Assembly: GCF_024498195.1 (NCBI RefSeq)
Contig: NZ_CP101824.1
Location: 2,852,001 to 2,916,000 of the forward strand
Direction of reading: 5' to 3'
Source of the DNA: Halovivax cerinus
GTDB taxonomy: Archaea > Halobacteriota > Halobacteria > Halobacteriales > Natrialbaceae
DNA length: 64,000 nt
Below, piece after piece: positions 51,524 to 59,267 of the stretch. The notes under the pieces are model-generated. The model was not told the DNA's origin. It searched no databases and saw only the letters and a program-made list of their open reading frames with translations. A program made the position numbers and the translations under genes. Positions within the stretch are counted from its first letter, which is position 1. The number at the start of each line of letters is the position of its first letter.

Positions 51524-51890
51524 GCGGACGCATCGTCGAGCGTGGCCGGATCGACGTTCGCTACAGCTGATCGTGCGCTGCGTCGCCCGCTTCACGTCGC
51601 GACGGCGATTTTCCTTCCGTGAGGAACCACTCTGGGTGGATCGTCCGTCGGTGCCGTTCCGCAGACCGGTCCGCCTTCTCCCCGAGCTCCTCGACCGGAC
51701 TCCGCTACTCGACTGTCCTCCGGATGATAGTGTACGCGCCACTCGTCCCCCGAACCCAATCGTTCTCCGGCATACCTATAACAAATAGCACACGATTCAC
51801 TACGTTAAAGGGACCGTTGCACGTACTGACCCACACTGATGTGTACAGATAGAGGGAGAGATTCGATCTGTAGCCCCCCACGGAGACAGT
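51524..51890. promoter_or_regulatory. Gap with a TAACAAA box before a DUF7344 gene
   Basis: This region of about 370 bases holds TAACAAA at 51779-51785 (TATAACAAATAG), the only + strand copy besides 39861. It lies 105 bases before ATG 51891, and a second AT element (TACGTTAAAG) follows about 20 bases later, so which box starts transcription is unclear. No gene is seen. Confidence 0.45.
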
Positions 51891-52427
51891 ATGTCGAGCC
51901 GAACTGACGCGACCGGTGAGTTAGCTGAAAGTGACGTGTTTCACATCCTCGGCAACGACCGACGGCGGGAGATCGTCTCCCTCCTCGCGGCCGCGAACGG
52001 CCCCATCGACGTCTCGGACGTCGCCCGACGGGTGGCGTCCCGGGAGCACGACGACTCCGATACCGTGCCCAACAACCTCTATAAGAGCGTCTACGTCTCG
52101 TTACAGCAAACGCATCTGCCGCAACTGGAAGCCGAGCGGATCATCGTCTACGATTCGGACGCGAAGACGATCCAGCAGGGCGCCCAGTTCGATCACGTCT
52201 GTGAGTACATCGACGGAGCGACGGACGGGAACCGACTGTTCAGGCACGCGACGGGAGTGATCGCGACGATCGGGATCGCACTCAGCGGCGCGAGCGGTTT
52301 CGGCCTGGCGGTTACAGCGGTGATCCCACCGGCTCACTGGGCCGTCATGTCGCTACTCGCCATCGCGCTGTGGAGTCTCTCGTGGACGCGCCTCCGCGAG
52401 CGATTGGACCCGAACCTCGCGCGCTGA
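51891..52427 (+). CDS. DUF7344-type winged-helix membrane protein 3
   Basis: This 178-residue protein belongs to the same group as those at 28353 and 47329: FHILGNDRRREIVSLLAAANGPIDVSDVARRVASREH, then YKSVYVSLQQTHLPQLEAERIIVYDSD. The signature is LQQTHLPQL, slightly changed from YQTHLPKM. Two transmembrane helices follow (about residues 120-165). It ends 13 bases from the convergent HTH membrane protein gene. It is most likely a regulator, but no partner or ligand is evident. Confidence 0.75.
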   Translation: MSSRTDATGELAESDVFHILGNDRRREIVSLLAAANGPIDVSDVARRVASREHDDSDTVPNNLYKSVYVSLQQTHLPQLEAERIIVYDSDAKTIQQGAQFDHVCEYIDGATDGNRLFRHATGVIATIGIALSGASGFGLAVTAVIPPAHWAVMSLLAIALWSLSWTRLRERLDPNLAR

Positions 52428-52440
52428 CCGGATCGGACGC

Positions 52441-52866
52441 TTACGAGTCGTCCCCGGATCGTGGGTTCGACCGGGAGGCAGCGGGTTCCGACCCTGGTTT
52501 ACAGATCAAGTTCTCCCGCCCGAGTCGTAACTTCGTGATCTCCCCGTCGGCTTCGAGCTCCGCTAACAACCGGCTCACTTTCGCTTTCGACCAGTCGACC
52601 GAGTCGACGATTTCGGCCTGTTTGATGCGACCGCCGTTCTCGGACAGCATCGAGAGTACCCGTTCCCGGTCCGTCACGGGCGTATCCGGTTCGTCACGTC
52701 TCCTCGGCACGTTCGATCGCCGACCCCGTCGACGTCGAACGAGCAGGCCGATGGTCCCAAGGACTCCGACAGTGAGCACGATTGCCACCACGGTGAAGCC
52801 GGTGTCTCCCGCCAGGAGGGGAACGTGTTCGATACCCGTCGAAACTGACGGCTCACTCGGTTCCAT
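52441..52866 (-). CDS. Single-span membrane protein with C-terminal winged helix
   Basis: This 141-residue protein starts from ATG 52866. It has a transmembrane helix (TGFTVVAIVLTVGVLGTIGLLV, about residues 22-45), then a basic stretch RRRRGRR, then a winged helix: RERVLSMLSENGGRIKQAEIVDSVDWSKAKVSRLLAELEADGEITKLRLGRENLI. This is the common haloarchaeal DUF7343-like arrangement, in which a membrane anchor carries a MarR/TrmB-type DNA-binding domain. It is convergent with the DUF7344 gene. The earlier in-frame codons (to 53049) are Arg/Pro-rich and judged non-coding. Confidence 0.8.
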   Translation of the reverse strand: MEPSEPSVSTGIEHVPLLAGDTGFTVVAIVLTVGVLGTIGLLVRRRRGRRSNVPRRRDEPDTPVTDRERVLSMLSENGGRIKQAEIVDSVDWSKAKVSRLLAELEADGEITKLRLGRENLICKPGSEPAASRSNPRSGDDS

Positions 52867-53139
52867 ACGCGACACCTCGACGGGTGGATTCGCCCTGGGT
52901 CGGTTCGGTCGATCGAACGCAGGACCGCTTTCGAGAGGCGACGGACGGTCCGATCCGCGCCAGGTGGACCGTCGATCGCCGATCACACCATACGTCTTTT
53001 TCTCGCGGTTCTCGGGGATCCCGTCTGATACACCTCGTACCGTGAGCACTGCCCGATTCGGCTTCGTCGATGGAGTATCTGATCTCGGCGGGCTCTACGG
53101 CTCTCGAGGCACGCCGGGACGACCCACAGCAGACCCCGT

Positions 53140-53511
53140 TCATACACCGGGGACGCCGACGGCGTCGAAGCCGGTGACGCCCAGAACCGCCAGCACGTAG
53201 AGGACGACGAGGACCGAGATCCACGCGAGCAGCGTGATGGCCGCGGCCTGGATCCAGCCGCCCGGATACCGCCAGTTGACGATTGCGAGGTACGAGAGCA
53301 ACACGAGGGCGGGACCGAGCAGCGGTATCCAGCCGAGGAAGAGTCCGACGACACCCCAGACGATCGCGCCGATGAGCGCCGTCACGATGGCGTAGGTGTA
53401 ATCTTCGACGTCGACGACGACCTTTGCTCCGAGATAGATCCCGAGCGCCCCGATCAGTAGGCTAACGAGGAACACGACGAGGGAGTCGACAGCCAGTACG
53501 GATCCAGTCAT
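53140..53511 (-). CDS. Four-helix membrane protein
   Basis: This 123-residue protein starts from ATG 53511 (MTGSVLAVDSLVVFLVSLLIGALGIYLGAKVV). It has four hydrophobic segments: about 8-30, 42-62, 65-80 and 95-118. Between the second and third helices it reads WIPLLGPALVLLSYLAIVNWRYPGGWIQA, a motif recurring in haloarchaeal small membrane proteins. A GATAACTAAC element about 30 bases upstream (53538-53548) suits a leaderless promoter. Function unknown, probably a structural or stress-related membrane protein. Confidence 0.7.
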   Translation of the reverse strand: MTGSVLAVDSLVVFLVSLLIGALGIYLGAKVVVDVEDYTYAIVTALIGAIVWGVVGLFLGWIPLLGPALVLLSYLAIVNWRYPGGWIQAAAITLLAWISVLVVLYVLAVLGVTGFDAVGVPGV

Positions 53512-53851
53512 ACGTAGCACGCAGGGTGCGGGCGGCGTTAGTTATCGATCACGTACACAGGAACGGTTTCTCCCTCACCTTTAGTTGGTGTATCAGAATA
53601 CCGTCTGCATAGAACACTGTCCAGGCAAAACGGAGATACCATGGACGCACGACCGAGGAGTCGACCAGCGAAAGCGAATTCGAACGACCGACAGTGGTAC
53701 GATTGGCTTGCCGACATCGTCGCCGCCGAGCGACACCCGCCGGGGTGAGCGTTCGTCCGGAACAGATCGCCCACGAGACGCAGCGATCTTCGCCGATCGA
53801 CGGGAGGTGCCTTCAGAAGGTACTTTGGTTCGCGACCGAGAGGTTCGGGCA
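53512..53851. other. Intergenic region before the amidohydrolase gene
   Basis: About 340 bases. CTTTAGTTGG (about 53579) and GTACTTTGG (about 53820) are candidate promoter elements, the second about 30 bases before ATG 53852. The open frame running through the region lacks coding character. Confidence 0.4.
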
Positions 53852-55225
53852 ATGACTGTCGATCTCGTCGTACGAAACGGGCGGCTGCTCACCCCGGAAG
53901 GGATCGTTCCCGGAGCGGGAGTGGCGATCGACGACGGCACAATCGTCGCCACCGGGCGACCCACTGCGCTTCCGACGGCCACGCGAACGCTCGACGTGGA
54001 CGGCGCCGTCGTCGCCCCCGGCGTGATCGACTGCCACATTCACAATCGCGAACCGGGACTCGAGTACAAAGAAGACTGGGAGAGTGCCACCCGCGCGGCG
54101 GCCGCAGGCGGCGTGACAACCGTCGTCGGGATGCCGAACACGGACCCGATCGTGGACCGACCGGCCCACTTGGAGCGAAAGTTCGAGACGGGCGAGACGG
54201 GGTCACTCGTCGACTTTCAGAGTTACGCCGTCGTCACGTCGGAGAATCTAGACCGGATCGATGCCCTCGCCGAGGCAGGCGCACTCGGCTTCAAGATCTT
54301 TCTCGGATCGACGGTCGGCGACGTGCCGGCGCCGACGGACGGAGAGATCCTCGCGGCGATGAATCGGATCCGCGAGACCGGGAAGCGACTCGGCTTTCAC
54401 GAAGAGAACGGCGAGATAATCGATCACTACGAGTCGGCCTACCGGAACGAGGGCAAGAACGAACCGATCCACCACGCCCGGTCCCGTCCTGTCGTCGCGG
54501 AGCGAGAAGCTATCGAACGGATGATCACGTTCGCCGAGGAGACCGATGTCTCGATTCACATGTTCCACGTGTCGTCGGGATCGGGCGCGGAAGCGGTCGC
54601 TCGCGGTCGTGAGCGCGGAGTTGACGTCACCGCGGAGACGACGCCGCACTACCTCTGGTTCACCGAAGACGTGCTTCGCGAGAAGGGAAACGTCGCCCGC
54701 GTTCAGCCTCCGATCCGCGACGCTGCGGAACGCGAGCGCCTCTGGCGGGCGTTCGGTGATGGAGCGATCGACTGCATCGCGACCGATCACGCCCCGCATA
54801 CGGACGGGGAGAAACTCGTCGACGATCCGTTCGGAAACACCTGGGACGCCATCTCCGGGTTCGTCGGTCTCGAAACGGAGGTTCCCGCGATGCTTTCGTT
54901 CGTCGACCAGGGACGCCTCTCGCTCACCGACTGGATCTACCACCACTCGACGCGCCCGGCACAGGTCTGGGGACTGTACCCACAGAAAGGGTCGTTGCAG
55001 ATTGGAACCGACGCGGACCTCACGATCGTCGATCCAGACGAGGAGTGGACGCTAGCGGATCGATCGACGCTTCACTCGAAAGGAACCGTGACCCCGTTCG
55101 AGGGCGAAACGTTCGTCGGGCGGGCCGTCACGACGATCGTCCGCGGAGAAATCGTGTACGAGGACGGCACCGTCACCGGGGAGCCCGGCTTCGGAACGCG
55201 CGTCGACGTCGACACGGAGACGTGA
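53852..55225 (+). CDS. pyrC: Dihydroorotase-like cyclic amidohydrolase
   Basis: This 457-residue protein starts from ATG 53852 (MTVDLVVRNGRLLTPEG). The metal site starts DCHIHNREPGLEYKEDW, with HxH and the REPG of dihydroorotases. GGVTTVVGMPNTDP follows, then GFKIFLGSTVGD, HMFHVSSG, TAETTPHYLWF and IATDHAPH with the final Asp. A Lys in GFKIFLG could be the carboxylated bridge, as in allantoinases and hydantoinases, so the substrate is not certain. It converges on pyrD, supporting pyrimidine synthesis. If it is a dihydroorotase, it closes the ring of carbamoyl-aspartate. Confidence 0.7.
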   Translation: MTVDLVVRNGRLLTPEGIVPGAGVAIDDGTIVATGRPTALPTATRTLDVDGAVVAPGVIDCHIHNREPGLEYKEDWESATRAAAAGGVTTVVGMPNTDPIVDRPAHLERKFETGETGSLVDFQSYAVVTSENLDRIDALAEAGALGFKIFLGSTVGDVPAPTDGEILAAMNRIRETGKRLGFHEENGEIIDHYESAYRNEGKNEPIHHARSRPVVAEREAIERMITFAEETDVSIHMFHVSSGSGAEAVARGRERGVDVTAETTPHYLWFTEDVLREKGNVARVQPPIRDAAERERLWRAFGDGAIDCIATDHAPHTDGEKLVDDPFGNTWDAISGFVGLETEVPAMLSFVDQGRLSLTDWIYHHSTRPAQVWGLYPQKGSLQIGTDADLTIVDPDEEWTLADRSTLHSKGTVTPFEGETFVGRAVTTIVRGEIVYEDGTVTGEPGFGTRVDVDTET

Positions 55226-55257
55226 GCCGGGCGAGATCTCGAGATCCGATCGAAGTC

Positions 55258-55402
55258 ACGTGATCCGATCGGCGTTTCGTGCCCCGATCGGAATCAGGTG
55301 ATCCGATTGGTGTTTCGTGACTCGTTCGGAACCAGGTGATCCGATTGGTGTTTCGTGACGCGTTCGGAACCAGGTGATCCGACCGGACTCTCGTGACGCG
55401 AC
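55258..55402. repeat. 38-bp tandem repeat, nearly 4 copies
   Basis: Units of 38 bases start at 55258, 55296, 55334 and 55372 (the last cut short). The consensus is AGGTGATCCGATTGGTGTTT then CGTGACGCGTTCGGAACC. They fill the space between the convergent ends of the amidohydrolase and pyrD, with a decayed half-unit at 55240. No spacer, ORF or motif is apparent. Confidence 0.85.
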
Positions 55403-55443
55403 GCCGCTGTCGAGACGTTCGAGCAGGGTTTGCTGGTGGTCGC

Positions 55444-56505
55444 TCAGTCCAGATCGGCGCCGACCGCCTCCGAGACGGTGTCGAAGCCGTCCTCGTGGAG
55501 TCGTTCGACGAGCCCGCGGTTTATCTCGCGAGCGGTCGACGGCCCGTTGTAGACGAAGCCGGTGTAGAGCTGGACGAGCGAGGCACCGGCTCGGATCTTC
55601 TGGTACGCGCTCTCGGCCGAGTCCACACCGCCGACACCCACGATTGGCAGGTCGGTGTACCCCGCAATCGTCTTGATCACGCCCGTCGATCGGGATTCGA
55701 GGGGTTTCCCGCTCAGGCCACCCCACTCGTCCGTCGTCGAGCGCAGCCCCTCGCGGCTCGTGGTGGTGTTCGTCGCGACGATCCCGTCCAGATCGTACGC
55801 TTCGACGATGTCGACGAGTTCGTACAGCGAGTCGGTCGGCGAGTCGGGGCCGATCTTCACGAGTAGCGGGGCGTCGTCTTCGTTCGCCGCCTGGAGCGTC
55901 TCGAAGATCGTTCGGAGGTGGTCCGGGTCGTCCTCGTCGAACTCGTCGGGCGTGTTCGGACAGGAGACGTTGACGACGAAGTACTCGCCGTACGGGGACA
56001 GTTCCTCGAAGACCCGCAGGTAGTCCTCGATAGCTTCGTCCGCGTCGGAGTCGTTCATCTTCCCCACGTTGACGCCGATCGGTCCGCCGGCCTCGCGGTT
56101 CGTTTCGAGGCGGTCGCGGACGCGGTCGACGCCGTCGCCGTTGAAGCCCATCCGGTTGACGAGCGCGCGATCTTTGGGGAGGCGAAAGAGCCGCGGACGC
56201 GGGTTTCCCGCTTGCGGTTCTGGGGTGACCGTCCCGACCTCGACGAATCCGAATCCGAGGGCGTCGAGCGCCGGAAAGACGCGCGCGTTCTTGTCGAAGC
56301 CGGCGGCCACGCCGACCGGATTATCGAAGGTCGTATCGAAGCACTCGACCTCGAGAGCCGGGTGCCGGTAGGTGTACCGGGTCGAAAGCGCTCGTCGAGC
56401 GGCGCCGACCGACTGGACCGCACGGAGTCCGGCCGTCACGTACTCGTGAGCGGTTTCTGCAGGGAGTCTGAAGAACAGCGGTCGGAGCCACGAGTACGCG
56501 TCCAT
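55444..56505 (-). CDS. pyrD: Quinone-type dihydroorotate dehydrogenase
   Basis: This 353-residue flavoenzyme makes orotate in pyrimidine synthesis. The membrane-associating N-terminal helix (DAYSWLRPLFFRLPAETAHEY) indicates class 2. FDNPVGVAAGFDKNARVFPAL, EVGTVTPEPQAGNPRPRLFRLP, ALVNRMGFNGDG, VNVSCPNTPDEF (catalytic base region), LLVKIGPDS, GIVATNTTTSREGL and IVGVGGVDSAESAYQKIRAGASLVQLYTGF (FMN phosphate site) follow. Length is typical. It is convergent with a dihydroorotase-like gene, and a 39-bp minisatellite starts only 30 bases upstream of its start codon, so the promoter is probably disturbed or lies within the repeat. Confidence 0.93.
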   Translation of the reverse strand: MDAYSWLRPLFFRLPAETAHEYVTAGLRAVQSVGAARRALSTRYTYRHPALEVECFDTTFDNPVGVAAGFDKNARVFPALDALGFGFVEVGTVTPEPQAGNPRPRLFRLPKDRALVNRMGFNGDGVDRVRDRLETNREAGGPIGVNVGKMNDSDADEAIEDYLRVFEELSPYGEYFVVNVSCPNTPDEFDEDDPDHLRTIFETLQAANEDDAPLLVKIGPDSPTDSLYELVDIVEAYDLDGIVATNTTTSREGLRSTTDEWGGLSGKPLESRSTGVIKTIAGYTDLPIVGVGGVDSAESAYQKIRAGASLVQLYTGFVYNGPSTAREINRGLVERLHEDGFDTVSEAVGADLD

Positions 56506-57080
56506 CGTGCGTCAGTGACTCGCTCGGATACGTAAGTGACTCGGGTCGGCCCGACACAGGATGGGACGAGAGTAGTGACTCGGGTCGGCCTGACACAGGA
56601 TGGGACGAGAGAAGTGACTCGGATCGGCCCGACACAGGATGGGACGAGAGAAGTGACTCGGATCGGCCCGACACAGGATGGGACGAGAGAAGTGACTCGG
56701 ATCGGCCCGACACAGGATGGGACGAGAGAAGTGACTCGGATCGGCCCGACACAGGATGGGACGAGAGAAGTGACTCGGATCGGCCCGACACAGGATGGGA
56801 CGAGAGAAGTGACTCGGATCGGCCCGACACCGGACTGTTCGAGGGCGACCCTCTCCACACCCGATTCGCCGATCGATTCGCGGTCCCGCACAGGATTCGA
56901 CGTCGGACGGAGGCGACCCCGTTACGATCCGACTCATGGGTACACAATTGGATGCTTTTCTCTCACATTAGTTGTCAATATCTGTGTTTACGCCACGGTG
57001 ATGGGTCGATGGTGGCACGATCGGACCGTGGTGGGCCCAAACGGGAACATTGAAGGCCGTACGACCGAAATCTCCGGAAA
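56506..57080. other. Gap holding a 39-bp minisatellite, pyrD and Mrp operon promoters
   Basis: This 575-base gap between the divergent pyrD and Mrp operon starts is mainly a tandem repeat (56535-56832). The remaining right side contains AT-rich segments (CACAATTGGATGC near 56943 and CACATTAGTTG near 56965) likely to drive mrpE. Frames open along the repeat are products of its 39-base period. Confidence 0.5.
56535..56832. repeat. 39-bp tandem repeat, 7.6 copies
   Basis: Units begin AGTGACTCGGATCGGCCCGA at 56535, 56574, 56613, 56652, 56691, 56730 and 56769, with a partial copy at 56808. The copies from 56613 to 56769 look identical over most of their length, so expansion is recent. The period is divisible by three, which keeps several frames open on both strands and makes spurious ORFs of 140-208 codons. 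No spacers occur. Confidence 0.9.
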
Positions 57081-58145
57081 ATGACCGACACAGCCGGAGG
57101 TGAGACGGCCGGTGACGTTCTCGTTCTCGTTACCGAGTCGTCCACGCTCGAGGAGACCGTCGAGTACGCGGCGCGGTCGGTCCGGGAGCTCGCCGCCGAG
57201 ACCGACAGTCGGCTCTCGCTCACGATCGGAGCCCCGATCGTCGAGGCTGCTCCGGGAGCGGAGACGGCCGATTTCGACGCGCTCCTCGAGACGGCGGCGT
57301 CCGTCGCCGACCGGGAGACTGAACTGACCGACCCACAGGGGTCCGTGGACGTCCGGACCGAACGGATCTACCAGTATCGCTATCCGTTCGACCCCTACGA
57401 GTACGCCGACGCGATTCGGTCATACGCGACCGATCACGGCGTCGAGACGGTCGTGGTCGATCCCGCTCACTCACGGCCCGGTGTCAGGCCGATGACCGGA
57501 TCCCTCGCAGACCAGTTGGATTCGATGGCCGATATCGAGGTCGTGGTCGCGCCCGTCGAGCGGACGAGTCGTCGTCCCTCGCCCGTCACCCGTGGCGGAC
57601 TGGCCCAGTTTCTGTCCGTGTTCGGCATCTCGTTCGGCTTCTACCTCCTCGTCGGCGGGTTCGCTGACGTCCCGTTCGATCTCGCGACAGGTGTCGTCTC
57701 CGCCACCCTCGTCGCCGGAGTGCTCTCTCGCGTCACGTTCGAGCGGACGCCGAGTCCCGCCAGGATGGCCACGACTTCGATCCGCTGGCTGGCGTACGTC
57801 CCGTACCTCGGCTACAAGATCCTCGTCGCGAACGTCCAGATCGCCTACGTCGTCTTGCACCCGTCGCTTCCGATCGACCCCTCGGTGGAGCGGTTCGAAC
57901 CCGGCGTCTGGGGTGGCCTCCCGATCGCGACGCTCGCGAACAGCATCACACTCACGCCGGGCACGTTGACGGTCGACGTCGAGGATCGGCAGTTCGTCGT
58001 TCACTCGCTCACCACCGGCGCCCGCGAGGACCTGCTCGAGGGCAGTCTGGAGCGGGCGGTCAGGTTCGTCTTCTTCGGTCGGAGCTCGCTCCCGTACCCG
58101 TCTCCGCGCGAGCGAGCGGCGGAGTCGGAGGGTGATTCGACGTGA
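57081..58145 (+). CDS. mrpE: Mrp antiporter subunit E with N-terminal Usp-like domain
   Basis: This 354-residue protein is longer than most MrpE proteins. Residues 1-170 resemble a universal-stress-protein fold (VLVLVTESSTLEETVEYAARSVRELAAE, and VETVVVDPAHSRPG). The MrpE part follows: three hydrophobic stretches (LSVFGISFGFYLLVGGFADV onward), KILVANVQIAYVVLHPSLPID and LANSITLTPGTLTVDVEDRQFVVHSL. MrpE stabilises the antiporter complex. First gene of the Mrp operon, it overlaps the next start as GTGA. The Usp-like domain is a fusion seen in other haloarchaea, where it may sense nucleotides. Confidence 0.85.
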   Translation: MTDTAGGETAGDVLVLVTESSTLEETVEYAARSVRELAAETDSRLSLTIGAPIVEAAPGAETADFDALLETAASVADRETELTDPQGSVDVRTERIYQYRYPFDPYEYADAIRSYATDHGVETVVVDPAHSRPGVRPMTGSLADQLDSMADIEVVVAPVERTSRRPSPVTRGGLAQFLSVFGISFGFYLLVGGFADVPFDLATGVVSATLVAGVLSRVTFERTPSPARMATTSIRWLAYVPYLGYKILVANVQIAYVVLHPSLPIDPSVERFEPGVWGGLPIATLANSITLTPGTLTVDVEDRQFVVHSLTTGAREDLLEGSLERAVRFVFFGRSSLPYPSPRERAAESEGDST

Positions 58146-58423
58146 TCCAGGGGCCGGTTTCGACGGTGCTGGTCGCAGGAGCCCTCGGATTCGTGACGAT
58201 CTCCATCGCCCTGCTCGGGCGTGTGCTCGTCGGTCCGACGATGCAGGATCGGGTCATCGCCCTCAACGTCGTCGGCTCGAACGTCGTCGTGGTCATCGCA
58301 CTGCTTGCGGCCGCGATGGATCGTCCGGCGTTCCTCGACGTGGCGCTCGTCTACGCACTGTTGAACTTCCTGATGAGCATCGCCATCTCGAAGTTCACCG
58401 TCGAACGAGGAGGGGTTCTGTGA
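58142..58423 (+). CDS. mrpF: Mrp antiporter subunit F
   Basis: This 93-residue protein (GTG start) overlaps mrpE by 4 bases. It has three transmembrane helices: GALGFVTISIALLGRVLVGPTMQDRVIALNVVGSNVVVVIALLAA and FLDVALVYALLNFLMSIAISKF. GPTMQDRVIALN is the MrpF signature. It is required for Na+/H+ exchange in the multi-subunit complex. It overlaps mrpG by one base. Confidence 0.9.
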   Translation: MIQGPVSTVLVAGALGFVTISIALLGRVLVGPTMQDRVIALNVVGSNVVVVIALLAAAMDRPAFLDVALVYALLNFLMSIAISKFTVERGGVL

Positions 58424-58728
58424 TGGTGGGATCGGTACTGGTCGCCGCGTTCGTTGCCGGCGGCCTGTTCTTCGCGTTCGTCTCCGCGGTCGGGCTCTAC
58501 CGCCTGCCGGATCTGTACACGCGGGCCCACGCGGCGTCGAAGAGCGATACCCTCGGAGCGGTTCTCTCGCTGACCGCGGTCGCCGTCGCGTTCGGTGTCG
58601 ACGTCGCGACGCTCAAAGTGGCGATGCTCGCTATCTTCATGTTGATAACCTCGCCGACGGCCGCACACGCCATCGCCCGTGCCGCACACGAACAGGACAT
58701 CGAACCCTGGACACGAGGTGAGAACTGA
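58423..58728 (+). CDS. mrpG: Mrp antiporter subunit G
   Basis: This 101-residue protein starts from ATG 58423 (TGATG junction with mrpF). Three transmembrane helices include FFAFVSAVGLYRLPDLYTRAHAASKSDTLGAVLSL, the MrpG signature (RLPDxYTRxHAASKxDTLG), and KVAMLAIFMLITSPTAAHAIARAA. The longer frame opening at 58132 is a shadow of mrpF. It is part of the translationally coupled operon and ends one base into the next start (TGATG). Confidence 0.92.
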   Translation: MVGSVLVAAFVAGGLFFAFVSAVGLYRLPDLYTRAHAASKSDTLGAVLSLTAVAVAFGVDVATLKVAMLAIFMLITSPTAAHAIARAAHEQDIEPWTRGEN

Positions 58729-59267
58729 TGATCACGTGGCTCGAAGCCGGGTTGCTCGTCTTCATCGTCCTCTCGGCGGTGATGACGGCGATCCTGCGCG
58801 ACGTACTTGCCGCCATCATCGTGTTCGGAGCCTACAGCCTCGGCATGGCGGTGCTCTGGATCGTGTTGCAGGCGCCCGACGTCGGACTGACCGAAGCGGC
58901 CGTCGGCGCGGGAATCATGACGGTGTTGCTTCTCGTCTCTATCGCCCGGACGACGAGACTGACCGGGATCGAACTGCGTCCCGTCGACGTGAACTGGGCC
59001 GTCGCCGGACTCTGTGGTCTGTTCGTCCTGGCGCTCCTCGCGACCGTCCCGGAACTCCCCGAGATCGGGCAGGCAGCCGGAAATCCGGTGTTCGGCGACA
59101 TCTACCACCACTACGTCACCATGGCGTACGAACAGACACACGTCGAGAACGTGGTGACGGCGATCCTCGTGGCCTACCGCGGATTCGACACGCTCGGCGA
59201 GGCGACGGTCGTCTTCACGGCTGGCGTCGCCGTACTCACCGTCCTCAGACGGGAGGTGGACGAATGA
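58728..59267 (+). CDS. Mrp subunit, DUF4040/MrpA-C plus MrpB-like part
   Basis: This 179-residue protein starts with MITWLEAGLLVFIVLSAVMTAILRDVLAAIIVFGAYSLGMAVLWIVLQAPDVGLTEAAVGAGIMTVLLLVSI, matching the DUF4040 domain found at the C-terminal part of MrpA. A second part (about 100-179) with YRGFDTLGEATVVFTAGVAVLTVLRR matches the N-terminal MrpB/MbhE-type segment. In haloarchaea this combination is one protein, replacing the large MrpA tail. It overlaps mrpB as ATGA. Six hydrophobic segments are seen. Confidence 0.85.
   Translation: MITWLEAGLLVFIVLSAVMTAILRDVLAAIIVFGAYSLGMAVLWIVLQAPDVGLTEAAVGAGIMTVLLLVSIARTTRLTGIELRPVDVNWAVAGLCGLFVLALLATVPELPEIGQAAGNPVFGDIYHHYVTMAYEQTHVENVVTAILVAYRGFDTLGEATVVFTAGVAVLTVLRREVDE

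Noticed and set aside
55258-56832. CRISPR array
   Set aside because: Both repeats are head to tail with no unique spacers, and no cas gene is visible.
56536-57084. 182-residue frame of 13-residue repeats ending on the mrpE start
   Set aside because: It is produced by the 39-bp repeat, whose length is a multiple of three. Similar long frames occur in other frames and on the other strand, and the end overlap with mrpE is coincidental.
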